A stretch of 64,000 nucleotides of DNA from Annona cherimola (taxonomy: Eukaryota > Streptophyta > Magnoliopsida > Magnoliales > Annonaceae), in NCBI GenBank assembly GCA_030490835.1, contig CM059971.1, positions 102,490,095 to 102,554,094 of the forward strand, written 5' to 3'. The position numbers were made by a program, and so were the translations under genes. Below the pieces are notes generated by a model. That model saw only the letters and a list, made by a program, of their open reading frames with translations, ran no database searches and had not been told where the DNA came from. This document shows, piece by piece, positions 35,631-48,800 of the stretch (positions are counted from its first letter, which is position 1; each line of letters starts with the position of its first letter).

Positions 35631-36059
35631 AGATCATTCCCTTAACAGAAAGATAATTGGAGAATTTTCATTGCCCTTCTCCACTTACTCAATAATCAAT
35701 TATCGTCACGGTTAACGGCCTCAATTCTTCGTTAATATCTAGAGATTTAATTATTATCACCTGGTTTTAGTCAAAGCTTTTCTTTATTTATCTTTCAATT
35801 TGCTTTATTTTTTTGCTAGGCCCCAAAAAATCATATATGATTTCAATTTTTACCGTTATTATATTTTGTAATGTAATTATTTTTAAAAAAATTGCCCACG
35901 TTTTCTATCTATTAAGTTGATATACAAAAAGAATTTTTTTTGAAAAGTATAGAATGTACTAGGTTGTAGCTAGGTAGAAATTTTTAGATTTCAAAAATTT
36001 TAATTCTGGTGTAACACGAAGGGGATCACGATCTGGTTTCGTAATTTAGTTTTGAGTCT

Positions 36060-36365
36060 TGATACAGTGCCCTGGGGCGCAAAAATCTACTTTTTAATAT
36101 TTTTAAATTTTTGTTATACAACTGTTAATCTAGGTGCATTTGATACATATATTAATTTTTACCATTTTTGGATACTTTAAGATTTTTAGATTTTTTAAAA
36201 TTAGTGACATTTTCGTAATTTATGAATTACAAGAATTTCATTGATTTTAAATATAAAAAATATTTAAATTTTTTTAAAAATAATAAAAATTGATGCACAT
36301 GTGAAATACACTTAGATTAACAGTTATATAAAAAATTCGAAATAAAATAAAATGCATCCGTGTGC
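36060..36365. mobile_element. Foldback MITE, family B
   Basis: The left arm contains GTTAATCTAGGTGCATTTGA and TTTTTACCATTTTTGGATAC; the right arm contains AAATACACTTAGATTAACAG. Total about 300 bp. I could not confirm its target duplication. Confidence 0.6.
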
Positions 36366-37127
36366 ATTCAGTTAGGAGTTGAAGATAATATAAACCGAAT
36401 AATCCATACCCAAACTCAATTATCAATTTAAATGAACTAAGTAATAAATTCAAATATTTTAACTTGAATACATATTTCGATTTTTGTTTTTTGGATGAAT
36501 TATAAGTTTTAGAAGTTTAGTGATTAAATAATTTAAATTCTTATATTATCAGTGGCGAATGCAAATTAGTTTAAAAAATGGACCTCTTGAAATAGTATTT
36601 CAAGATGTCAATACATTGGTACGTAATGTATTAATAATGATTTGTTGCTATGTATTTTTGTTGGTTAGTTACTTATTAAGTTTTCTTTTGATGCTTGTGT
36701 GAACATTGAATTTCAATACTCACATTTGCATTATCTACTTTTGTTTTTATTTTCGCATGAATATCTAGACCTAGACAAGATTATATATATAATATTTTTA
36801 TTTTTATTTTGAAATTCAAATAAAATATTTAAAAACATTTTACATGAAACAACTTGTTTAGGCCTCCCACATCGATGCAACAATAGCAAAAAAGTGAAAA
36901 TGCAAGCACGAGCGTTGAGGCAAGCATTAAAAATGAACTCCTAATTATTTGTATACTTTTAGTTAGTTATACTTATAATAAATTGTGCAATAAAAATAAA
37001 GGTATTTACTTCATAATAATATAATGAATTTATAAGAATTATCTACACAATAGCTAATATATTTTCAACCCAAGTTATCAAGTTGTTTCAAACTTAGTTG
37101 AGCCTTAATTTTTTGGGGCCGGGCGCA

Positions 37128-37327
37128 CGGGGCAGCCATGCATCCCGCCAAAAAACATATTTTTTTCACTTTTTTCATGAACACGCAAAATTAGATGTAT
37201 TTAATCTATAAATTAAGTTTTATTGTTTTTGGATATTTTTAACATTTAACTTTGCATGCCCATGAAAAAAATGAAAAAAATATATGTTTTTAGGCGGAAG
37301 TATGGCTGCCATATGCTCCCGGCCACA
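37128..37327. mobile_element. Foldback MITE, family B, with GC-rich ends
   Basis: The ends GGCCGGGCGCACGGGGCAGC and, on the other strand, GGCCGGGAGCATATGGCAGC are clearly inverted copies. The interior has TTTAATCTATAAATTAAGTT. About 200 bp. Confidence 0.6.
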
Positions 37328-38224
37328 GAAAAATCAGGCGTCAACTTAGTCTTCTTAGATTTGAGTAGATATTTTTAAATTCGAATTTGAATGGGATAGA
37401 CATTACTGCAATCCGAAACGTCCTAGTTGTACCCGTAGTCATAATCGTTGCTTGGTCTAAATATACAATCATGGTATGTCCAGACATAGGATAATCAAAC
37501 CTGCACAGATAGTGTGTTTTAAAAAAAAAACTGCACACATACTATTTTTATAGTAAAATTTGAGAAATCATAACCTAAACCCTTCATTTCTTATTATAGT
37601 CATGACAACTTATACTTTAATCTTATTCATTAATTAGATATTTTAAACATCAACATATAAGTTCAGCATCAAAGTGACTTTAGTTGATAACATGTTGAAA
37701 TACTAAAATTTTTAACTTGATAATTACATTTTCAACTTGTATTACCAACTTAATACCCTAGATCAATCCGAGCTTCATCTATTTCTTAAATATGAGGGTC
37801 AGAGTTTACATAATCCTAATTCGAACGCATAGGTCTAGGTAAAATGTTTTTCGAATAGGTCAGGGTTTTAGGTTAAGCCGCACAAATATTGAGCTCACCC
37901 ATTTACAACTCCGGGCACAATGGTCGCAAAGCAACTACGGGTAATAAATATCCATAGAAAAATGATGGGAAAAGAATTCATCGCATGGCTCGCAGCTTCT
38001 AGAGCATTTAGAATGGTTATCCAGTGACAAGCCTCTCAGGCCATCCATGCGTAGTCATAACTAGCGTAAGCGCAGCGCGCGCAGTCCACGTTTGGCCTTA
38101 TTTGCGATTTGCGTACCATGCCTTCCATCTTTCATTTCAAAAATTTCTATGCTAAAATTTTTTTATATTAAACTTTATCACTTCCAAACACAATAAAAAA
38201 TATATATAGCCAAATATATATATG
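37328..38224. other. AT-rich intergenic DNA
   Basis: No gene or defined repeat was supported here. Confidence 0.4.
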
Positions 38225-38925
38225 AGAGCTGTTCCGGTGCAGTTACGCTGCACCGGAACAGCAGTACAGTGGCCCCAAAATGGGGCCCACATGATCATGA
38301 AATCATGATCTACTCCACCCATTGTATTTAGAATAATGTATTCTATTATCATACCAATTTTCATCCCAATCAGATATGTATATGGGCCCCATCTGAAAAT
38401 GGTACAAATCCAACGTAATAAAATAGTTTGATGTAAATAATAACTTTAAAGTATCTGATTGGGATGAAAATTGGTATGGTAGTAGAATACATTATTCTAA
38501 ATACAATGGGTGGAGTAGATCATGATTTCATGATCATGTGGCCCCCATTTTGGAGTCACTGAGTGCATGCGACTGCACGGTGCAGTCCATGCACTGTGGG
38601 CCCCACTTGATCATAAATAGAAAATTCACGCCACTCATTGTATTTAGAATTGTTCATTTTATTAGCATACTAATTTTCATCCAAATCCAACATGTGTGTA
38701 GTCCCCATCTTAAAATGGTACAAAATCAACGTAATAAAATAGTTTAATGTAAATATCAAGTTTAAAGTGGTTTTTTCAATATCTAAACCGTCTAAAGTAT
38801 GATTTATATATGGATAAACGAGTGTATAAAGTTTCATTACAATCTAATATGTGTGGGGTCCATTTTACAGTGAATTACCATTACGGTGCAGTCCAACTGC
38901 ACAGGATCGGTTCTCTCTCTGTATA
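38225..38925. mobile_element. Two adjoining foldback MITEs (family D)
   Basis: The first (about 38228-38575) begins with a terminal hairpin, GCTGTTCCGGTGCAG, 5 bases, then its exact complement (38228-38262). It has long arms (38270-38370 pairs with 38453-38555). The second (about 38576-38920) carries the same interior (CATTGTATTTAGAAT, ATGGTACAAA(A/T)TCAACGTAA) and ends GGTGCAGTCCAACTGCAC. The pair is flanked by AT dinucleotide runs, so the target sites are obscured. Confidence 0.65.
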
Positions 38926-39499
38926 TATATATATCTGAAGCGCATGAAAAAATGTTCATGTGCACCACCGGTCATCTGTTTTGAAACTCTTTGTGTTTAG
39001 AATTGCACCACCCATGCTGCGATCCACCCCTTTCGGGTACAAATAGGTCCACGTTTGGCGGACCTACTCGACAAATCGGCTTGGTTTTATCCACCCACTT
39101 GAATTTTGCCACGTCACTCCATTTGCATGCACATACCATTTGAATGGAATGTAAGGAGCAATTCTATTCGTTGCGGGTCGAAAGTCGGTATTGGTGCTCT
39201 TGCAATTAAAAGGACGCATGCAGTGAGCTGCGTGGCTAGGAAGTTCCATAGGGGACATGCGCATGATCATCCATGCTCTGCCAGACTTCGGGGGCTCTCC
39301 GTGCCAAAAAGCAAACACGCAGCGTTCGAGTCGAGGCTTTGATACTCGGGCAGCGAACGAGGGCTGATATACAGGCCGGTTGATCGCAAAAAACGCAATA
39401 TGATTTGCCGTAAATAGGACATCCCACCGGCCACCGCGTGGGATTCCATTTCCATCGGAATACTGAGTTGCTTTTGCTGATTCTAGGCTTGATTTAACT

Positions 39500-39740
39500 G
39501 TTTCGATTTTTTAAAATTAGTAATGTAAAAGTAGAAAATTGATATTACAATCAAGTAAATTTATTTGAAGGCCACTAGCTCCCACATTAATTCACTAGAG
39601 ACATAAGCTCCTGTCTATACTAACGCAGATAAAACCCTCCCTACACATCCGAACCTCCATCATGGGAGGAATTCGAACCTATCGCACCATGAATAGGTTA
39701 GTTGCGATGGTTGCTATTTAGAATATCTTAATGAGCTCTG
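39500..39740 (-). mobile_element. Possible SINE-like remnant
   Basis: On the minus strand GGTTCGAATTCC (near 39674) resembles a Pol III box B, and GAGCTTATGTCTC and GGGAGCTAGTGGCC recall SINE bodies. Box A is poor and no target duplication was found. Confidence 0.3.
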
Positions 39741-39774
39741 CTTTCATGTAACCGGGGTACATAAAAGTGGAGTC

Positions 39775-40262
39775 ATATAATTTCCTTAGTTCTTAAGATT
39801 TTGATCTTTAAAGAAAATTCAATTCATTTATTGTATTTAATATTATTTGTTTATTTAGAAAATCAAGTTTTATCCTGATTAAGTATTTTATAGGCTACAT
39901 TTGCTGAAAAATATAAATATTCATATATAAATTATGAAAACACTTAGATCCCCTCACACATGTGTTAGAATGTAATAATATTTCATATAATCATTTATCT
40001 ATATAGTAATGATATTTTAAATTATTTTAATGTTAAAAAAACTACTTTAAAATAAATATTATAGCATTAAATTATTTTATTATGTTGATTTTATATATTT
40101 ATATACGTGACCCATATAGAGTAAAAGTAAACAAATAAATTTTTTTTTTCAAGATACTATAAATAATGCTAAATACGATGGAAGAAATGAATTTTTCATC
40201 GACTATTGATATTTAAATATAAAAGGGATTACAAAGAACGGAGGTTTCATAGAAGGGAGACC
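39775..40262. mobile_element. Family-C AT-rich repeat, copy 3
   Basis: Shares with 29480-29980 and 25400-25913 the ordered motifs AATTCAATTCATTTATTGTA, GGCTACATTTGCTGAAAAAT, CACATGTGTTAGAATGTAAT and ATGCTAAATACGATGGAA. Confidence 0.55.
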
Positions 40263-43200
40263 GTATGTTAATATGTTTTTTCCTTGAAACTTAATATGGT
40301 TTTAGGATTCTTGATTGCAATAATGTTGAATTTTCCACTCCTTAATTATTGAAAATAGGGAAATATGAAAGTTTATTGTTACGCTCATAGTTGTTACTAT
40401 GTTGGCCAAACCCATGCAAGACAGCAAGATGCATATCTAATTAAGCATAACTTATTAGAAGGTAATGTTGACTAATCTTTATTAATGTACAGGGTTATAT
40501 AAATCAATCTCAAAGTTGTTACACCATTTGAGTTATCGTACATGCTTGAACATCCTTCTCATAATACTTTTTGGCAAAATATAGCTTTTGCTAGCAAAAT
40601 CACCCTTTGGGCCTCTTATCTTGCTAATGAACCACTTTTTTTTTATGAAATGCTAATGAACCACTTTGATTATTCATTTTATCTAATCTCACAATCAGAT
40701 TTCCCTTGAGCCTTGCATCTAAAAAATCATGTCTTGTATCATAAAAGAGATGCATATAAAGGGCTACTTCGTTCAATTTCTTAGCATTTATTTCTACTCC
40801 AACTATAGTGTCTTGGTCAATTTTTTTCAAGCGTGAGGGAATTTTGCACCTTATTTATCTCGCAAAATGAAACCATTCCCCTTTGTGGTTTTTTAAGAAG
40901 ATTGGATCAACTAAGTTTGTCTTTTTTGTGTAAAATTTATTTTTCTCATTTACTTTAATGCACAGTGTGCTCAATCATTTGGCGTCACTTATGAAAAAGT
41001 GACACTTTGGTCCTTCACTCCTTCCCTTGTCATAAATGTGATGAATGTAAGAAAAAATTCGTGCAGTTATTCTTTTACATTCTTCAATACAAGTTAGTAG
41101 GTCTTGCTTCTAGTATTAGAGGAGGAAAGACCTCTAGTATTAAAGGAGAAAAAGTCCATGAAATGTGAAAACATCTATAAAGCTTCTTTCAACATACGGA
41201 GTCATCTACCTCAACTTCATATGCCTTAATTTCATTAACAACAACTCCTGCCAAGCTTGATCCTCGTGGATCAGTCACTCACGCTAAATTTTCAATCTTA
41301 TCAGGAATGATCAAGAGCCTCAAATAGTGGTTCTCCAATTTCCAAGTCAATATCCTCCGACACTAGCTTACACATGCATAGTTGGAGATGATCTCATTGC
41401 CCACTATGACTATGTCCCTTGATAACTATTTCACTCCTAGCTCCTTATGCTACCCACAACTACAATTCCACATATCACCAATAGCCATTTTTATATTCGA
41501 CTGTACATACTTCGTAGCCAGCACCACGTGCCTAGAAGTCGCCTCGACAGGAAAGTTTATCATTATGTGAGTTTACATATAATCTTTATATATATAAAAA
41601 TTATCATTTTAGATTTTTGCACGTTTACTTTTTATAATTTCAAAGAATAATAATTTACACCACCATTTAATGTTGAATATGCTAGAAATTTAGTATTTTC
41701 AAATTTTAAAAAATACATATATTTAAAAATGGTAAAAAATATATAATGAAATGAAATGATAGATGGGAAATTATTGTTATCTTCCTTGAGCTTAATTGTA
41801 ATACAAATGAAATGAAATGTAACACATACACCCAATAAAAGACAAAGTAAAAAAGAGTTCAAATACTTGCATGTATTGAGGCTTGATACATTTGAATGAT
41901 ACTTGATCATTACTAAAAATTTATTTTTAGAAGGTTGCTAGAAATTTTACATGCTTTTAAATAACTAATATTTAACATGTGCATTCTTTGTAAAATAAAC
42001 AATCATATTATTGAATATGAAATATAAAAATAATTTAAAATATAGATATTAATCTATAAAACATTATGAAATTAAAGATGATATGATGATACTAGAATGT
42101 CAAGGCTTGCAAAAAAGAAGAAGAGAAAGCCAAGAGTGATTTGCATGGAAATGGATAGCTCCATTTATTTTCTTTTCTTTTTTAAAGGATGACTCCATTT
42201 CAATTCAAAGATATTTTTGAAAATTCATAAGCAAAAAAGATCCACTAAGTAAAAATGCAAAATTACATGTCTCCTAAACTTGCTCGGAAAGTGACCAATA
42301 TTTTACCAAAGACCAAGGCGAGAAAAGGAAGAAAGGGAAGGGCAGTAAAAACTAATGTGAAATGAGCTATGAAGTGTTGAAGAAGTCGGGAAATGTCCCC
42401 TCTTATGTTGATGAGCATGATTTATATATGACTAAGAACAAATAACTTTAAATTTTCCTTTTGATTTCTCTTTAATGCACTACTTAGTGAAGATTTCATT
42501 ATGGAATACATAATTTAGCCCGTTGAGGCTACACTTGAGAGATGATTTGTTATACTTTAGTCCGATATCACTTCCCTTGAAAATTCACACTAACAAATGG
42601 TGTGAAAAAAATTAAGCCATGAACTATCCATGCACTATCACAATCCACTTTCATAAGAGAGACCTTACCCAATCCCAACCTCAACCTTGGCTAGTAAGGA
42701 TTAAGGAGAACAATGTACTCTTTGACAAGTGAAGCTCTTAAAGAAATGTATTACATATAATAAATTTTAATATCAAAATCATTAGCGTTATTCTGGATAA
42801 AAACAATACTGTGAAATAAAATTTTGATTATTTATATGAGTTTCTAAAAGTTCAACTTATTAAAGTATTTATTTTTTAATTGACTTTAATTTAAAAGAAT
42901 ATTATATTATTTTGATTTTTCGATTAATATTGTATACGATATAGCATTTTACATTACAAATTGGGCTTATTTACACCCCTATTATTAAGGGGATATGTCA
43001 TAATATGATACAGAAATCCCTCGCTAATAGTCAACAGTGGGTTTCAATCCTACATCCAAAACATGATAAGCGAATGTTGTCACCCCTAGTTGGCTATTCT
43101 AAAATTTCTATTTTATTACTTTAAACATAATGCGTGGATCTAGTTTGAAAAATAAGCAATTAATATTACAAAAGTAATGCATATACATTTAACAAGTTAA

Positions 43201-43264
43201 TCTCATTCATGGATGCTAGTTACAATGGATGTTATACATATCAAATACATTTATAAGGGCTGAT
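40263..43264. other. Three kilobases of AT-rich intergenic DNA
   Basis: No host gene, RNA gene or defined repeat could be supported. A minus-strand ORF at 40624-40830 is open for 68 codons and looks protein-like, but it matches no family I know and may be an old retroelement scrap. Confidence 0.4.
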
Positions 43265-43510
43265 CTCATGCTGCATGCATTCGGCCATGGGAATTTTTTT
43301 TATTTTTTGATTTGTTTTATAAACATGTAAATTTAGATGTATTTAATATATAAATCAAGTTTTATCTTTTTATATGCTTGTAAGTATTTTTTATTTTTAA
43401 AGACAGTGAAATTTTTCATAATATATGAGTTAGAAAATTATGAAAATATCACTGTATTTAAAAATAAAAAATATCTAAAACATCTAAAAATGGTAAATTT
43501 TAGTTTATAG
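43265..43510. mobile_element. Foldback MITE, family B, one end eroded
   Basis: The arm with ATAAACATGTAAATTTAGAT and GTATTTAATATATAAATCAA pairs with AAAAATGGTAAATTTTAGTTTA near 43490. The right end is cut by the next element at 43518. Confidence 0.5.
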
Positions 43511-43517
43511 GACAAAT

Positions 43518-43835
43518 GGACAGCGATCGTATGCACCCGGGTGCATTGAGGCTCAATGCACCGGGGTTTACTATACCTATTTTTTTATTTTTTTGAAATT
43601 TTTTCATGAAGCTATTAATCTAAGTGTATTTAACATATGTATAAATTTTTACCAATTTTGGAGACTTTTAGATTTTTTTTTTAGTTTTTTAAAAATCAGT
43701 GGCATTTTTAGTAATTTTAAATTGGTAAAAATTTATACATATGTTAAATACACTTAGATTAACCATTGTGTAAAAATAATTTTGAAAAAAATAAAAAAAT
43801 AGTTGTATGCGCCGAGGTACATACAATCGCTATCC
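43518..43835. mobile_element. Foldback MITE, family B, with near-perfect 9-bp target duplication
   Basis: The ends GGACAGCGATCGTATGCACC and, on the other strand, GGATAGCGATTGTATGTACC are inverted copies. Flanks are AGGACAAAT on the left and AGGATAAAT on the right (8 of 9 identical). The interior arms pair ATTAATCTAAGTGTATTTAA with its complement. Confidence 0.75.
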
Positions 43836-45589
43836 AGGATAAATACACCTAACTCTTCACGTTTCTAAAATTTTTTTTTTGAGAGATCCTCTGGCTGGAC
43901 GAATGGAGGGTCCCATAAACATGGACGCATGAGATCACCCGTATACATTTATTATATACTTATTTTGATGTAAAAAACATAACCAAACAATGTAGAATTT
44001 TCATTCAAACGTGAATTTTAAAAATGCTTTGTCCTTGGGAAACAGCCCTGCGCCCTTTAAGATCAGAATCGACGCTCCCACGTCAAAAATAGGATAGGAA
44101 TCATTACAAGTATTCCTAATTCGAAAATGTGCCCAAAAACAGACCCGAATTTATTAAAAACAAAAGATCAATATTGGCGGAGAAAACAACCGATTTCGTG
44201 GACAAAAACATGCTTCGTACACAGCGCGCCGGACGGAAGGAAGGAGACGAGGACGCAAAAATGACCGTGGTCCTGGGCCTTCTGGCGCCAAGTCAACAGA
44301 AAACAACTTGCCGCCGCAGTACCAAATACACTTCACAGAATCTGGAGTTCGACACGGCGCTTTCTACATTTCAAATGCCAGAGCCGCCTCTCCACTCCTC
44401 TGCTACTCGCCCTAACTTCCTCTACTAACCACACCGTCGGACAATCACCTGCCCTCACGGCAGTTGGTTGCTGAACGGGCACTCTTGCCCTCGCAACCAA
44501 GGATCGATTCCAGTTGACTGCGATTGCCAATCGGAGCTGCTATGGCCACTCAAAAAACAAGAAAAAAAGACTCCACCGTACGACTGCCGTCCCGTAAATG
44601 TTGCCATCGCTCCTGGCTACACTACTATAGCTGCAGTACGGTGCAGCTGTACGGGAATTTCATGTCCCCATACGCACAACTAGCGATTTTTACATTCGAT
44701 CATTTATTAAACCAACTAGATTTTTCATTTGTTGGTACTTGAGAACACGACAGCGATGCAGGTCTCCAAATCTCCAATCAGCATTGCATAGATGATACGG
44801 AACGCACACAGAAATCCGACGTTAAAAAATATTATAAAAATAAGACGAACTACCGCCAACAAACACGCGCGAATTCCATATGGTTCGTTTTTCTAGCCGC
44901 CGTGAACGGTATTTCGAAGTCCGATGTTCTTGAATGTAGTCCCCAGCCCACCAAAATGACGGCTTGGTTCATGCACAGGCATGCTTCGTAATTATGTGCT
45001 AAAGATGTGAATGGAGTTGCTACTCCAAAGCTGCGGGCGCTGCATGTGCATGTGCAAGAAAAGAAACGGTGCGTTTTGCTGCTCCGCGACGATAAAGCTC
45101 ACCGTACAAATATCCGTTCCGTTACAGCCACTTCCCGCCTGCCCATTATTATATATATTTATTTATTTTGCTTTTAAATTTTTGATACTACTGCCTGCAT
45201 GTTTCCCAGCCATTTGACGAAATTTACCAGAACCCAAGGTCAACAACGTAATTCTCCTTTCTCCGCCTCGCGCCAAACCCTAGCCAATAATAACAATCCA
45301 TGGTTGATGGTACCGGGATAAAAAAAAAAAAAATCTTTAAAAAATCGTTGTAGTTGTGGTGATGGTATACCTCTGTTTTACAACCACATTCGTTAACTAG
45401 GCGATCGTTTTGTCGTCTTTAATAAAACAAATTAACACAAATACAATGGTTTGATAAACTGGAGACTGGTCCATATTTAAGTGGAAATTGTAGGCCGAGA
45501 TTTGGAGATTGCACGATGGATGGGACACCACAACTCAAACATGGCAGTGAACTATCAGCGTAGCATGGCCCATTAGAAAAAGTAAGGAC
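43836..45589. other. Upstream region of the RRM gene, no further gene
   Basis: GC content rises from about 44000. A tRNA-like stretch lies at about 44458-44520: box A-like GGCAGTTGGTTG and box B-like GGATCGATTCC, 40 bp apart. It does not fold into a complete tRNA that I can recognise and could be a SINE head or chance. Short ORFs on both strands show no known motif. Confidence 0.4.
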
Positions 45590-45596
45590 TATATAA
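45590..45596 (+). promoter_or_regulatory. TATA box of the RRM gene
   Basis: TATATAA about 295 bp before the start codon. It is followed after about 30 bp by a strongly pyrimidine-rich leader (45620-45710), as is common in plant 5' untranslated regions. No intron was evident in the leader. Confidence 0.6.
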
Positions 45597-45890
45597 TAGT
45601 TATGCATACGGACTGATGGCTTTCCTCTTTCCACCTTTTGCTTTCTTCTCTTCCTCTTTGCGCCCCCTTCTCACATCTTCCTTCTCTCCTTCCTCAATCC
45701 CTTCAATCTAATTAGCTGATCCTGAATCATTCATCTGGCTCCCACCGCGTAGAATAGATCCTGTAAATCTCTTGCGTGCTTTAGGTGATCTTCTGACTCG
45801 TAAAGGGCAATTGCGCTAACCGTGGGGGTTGAAGGATAGAGGAGGAGAGGGAGAGATCATAAGGGGAGAAGAGAGGTTTTGGAGGTGAAG

Positions 45891-48800
45891 ATGACTCCGG
45901 CTGCTTTGTCAGGGCAATTTGGGGACACCACTTATACCAAGGTGTTTGTTGGGGGGCTTGCATGGGAGACCCAGAAGGAGACCATGAGAAAATACTTTGA
46001 GCAGTTTGGGGAGATTTTGGAGGCTGTTGTGATCACGGACAAGAACACTGGAAGATCCAAAGGCTATGGATTTGTAAGTTTTTAAAAATACTTACTGTTA
46101 TCATTTTTTTTTATATTGTATATTTGTTTTTTTTTCCAGGCTTCATATTTAGGGTGTTGATGGTTTCACTTACACCCTGGTTTTTGATACATGGAGGCCT
46201 CCTTTTCCACTTTTGTTGCCGGGCTATTCACTCAATGTAAACCTTGTTATGGGAAAAGCAGAAAAAAAGTTGTGTGTGCATATCAATAATGGAGCGGGTG
46301 AAAAAACAGCTCAGCTTACCACCATTATTTCTTTTCCTCATTCTCTCTCTCCCCCCGCTATTGACAGTGCTTTTTTTTTTTTAAAAAAAAAAAACAAACT
46401 TGATTTTCTTTACTTGTTATGAAATCCAAATGTTATCATTTGCATCCAAGATCTGGATGTGGGGTTTCCTTGAAAAGGCTCCATGATCCAGAATTATCCC
46501 AATAAAAAAAGCACAACAACTAGATCCAATTAGTATTACTTTTTCCTCCCATTTTTGCAATTTCATGAATATGCAAATATATGGCTATTTATTATTTTTT
46601 TTCTTTCTTTGTATTTAGGTGACTTTTCGCGAGCCCGAGGCTGCCATGAAAGCTTGTGTTGATGCATCCCCCGTGATTGACGGTAGGAGGGCCAATTGCA
46701 ATCTTGCCTCTTTGGGTGTTCAAAGATCCACACCTTCAACACCCAAACATGGTAACTGATCTTCTTCACCTTCGTATTATTTTGTGGTTTTCTTCATTTC
46801 TTTAGGTTAATACTATTTTCATTAACTAATTTTATCACACTAACATATCAAGCTCTCTAGGGTTCTGTTAAAATTTCACCTGAACTACATAGCTGCCGCT
46901 TTCGTAACATGCGTACTCAGGCAGTCCGGCAATAATCTGGGTGGTGATTGTAGCAATGGTTCTAAAGTCTAGTTGATTGGTTTCCCGAATATGGCAACAA
47001 CTCAAAGACTTCCTAAACAGGAAAAAAAATAGAGATAAAATCTTGTTCAAATTCTCTTAAAAAGACAAATCCTAGAACAAAATGGAAGGCGAGTCCAAAT
47101 TTCCCTTTTGCAAGTAATGGCTTTTTGAATCAACGCAACGACGTACTGATCATTCTACAAAAGCCGTGGCTGTCGTAATGCAAACCTGGGAAATGGATAT
47201 GGAACCAGTGATCTTGAGGCTGTAGAATTTTCTTTTTCTTAAACACTGTCTATAAAATAACCAGTGTTCTGAATGCTAGTTATTCCTGCTTCTTGGTAAG
47301 TGTGAGGAGTGCCTGCAAGTTTGACTGGTCAATTCTTGAAAATGGGCCTATTTTGTTGTTTTTTTTTATTGAAAAAATAAGGAGTTTATGACCTATATTA
47401 ATGTGATTGTGCTTAGTGGGTTGATCTTGTTTTTGAAATGAATGCAATTATTAGGAGGGAGCAGAAACTTTAGGGTGATGAACTCGTTCCAGACAGGAGG
47501 GGGAACAGCTTTTCCTTCAGCTGCCAGCTTCCCTCATTATGCCATCCAGCAAGGAATTCCTTACAATGTATATGGGTAAGATTTTTGATGAGTTGTACAT
47601 GGCAGCAGCACGTGCATTGCCAGCCATACCTAGCGTAAAAGTAGGCTAGTGCTTGGCATGAGGACGGCACGTGCATTGCATGTGCAAATGCATGTTGCAG
47701 TCATCAAAGTACTCATCTCTCTACTGGGATGCATATGTTTCCTCTCCCCCTCTCTTCTCTTCTCTATCGATACGGCCACTCAAAAGCAACGCACAGATGC
47801 ATCCTCTCTCTCTATCGTCCTCATGCATGAGCAATGGATGTATGCGTGCCCGCAGAGAAGGAAACGTTGGAGAGTTTGCTAGGATACATCCCAATACGTG
47901 AACATCTTGGAATGTCATGCTCCAACCCTGCAATCGTAAACCCCAAGCTTAAGCAACGTGCCACACCAGCTTCTTTATAGGATTGCATGCAGACGCTTGC
48001 ACGGGAAGGAGATTACAACAAACTGCGCATGCGTCGATGACAATGCATTTTCGGCTTTTGTCGACACGCATGCTTGGGAATGAGTGGCTTTTTTGGGTTG
48101 TGAAGAATGCGTAGCTTTGCAACCCTCTGCTATCTTTACGCACGTATCAAGCAAACTTCTCTTGTTTCAAGCCGTTCTTCTGGTGGAAGTTCGAACCCCA
48201 CCGTTTTGACTTCTCTGACAGAATTCTACTGTCCATTTCTTTTGGGCAATAAGCCCACCGAAATGTTTGCGTGACTGATGTTTGAATTTTCTACGACTTT
48301 CAGGTACTCACCATTTTCCCCAGATTACGCGTATCCCACGGTTCGTAGGCACTGCCCTTATTTGGTTTAATATTGTAATCATAAATGTGTCAAGCATTAT
48401 AGTTCTAAATACATTCTGTTGATAACGTTAGCGTTGAATAATCTTATCTACAAATTAAAAAAATCTTATTAAAGATTAATGACCAACTTCCAAATATATC
48501 TACAAGTTTTATCTCTAATTTCAACAATATCCAAAAGTACAATTTTCCATAAAAAAAAATTTGATCATGCCGCTGTAAAAGTATTAAAATTTTACTTGAA
48601 TATAAATTTTTGCTTAGAATTATAATTAGAACCCGTGCGTATTTGTGATTTTGCTGAAATTCCCCATTGTGCATATAATTTTAGACAAACTATATAAGTG
48701 CATTTAAAATTATTAAACTATCCAATTAGAGGTAAAATAAGCATGTATATCCCAAGCATGTATACCTTTTTTTGATTTGTAGTAAGCATGTGTATTTTTT

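Noticed and set aside
48180..48230. Box B-like AGTTCGAACCCC in RRM intron 3 as a SINE.
   Set aside because: No box A at the right distance, no A tail and no target duplication.
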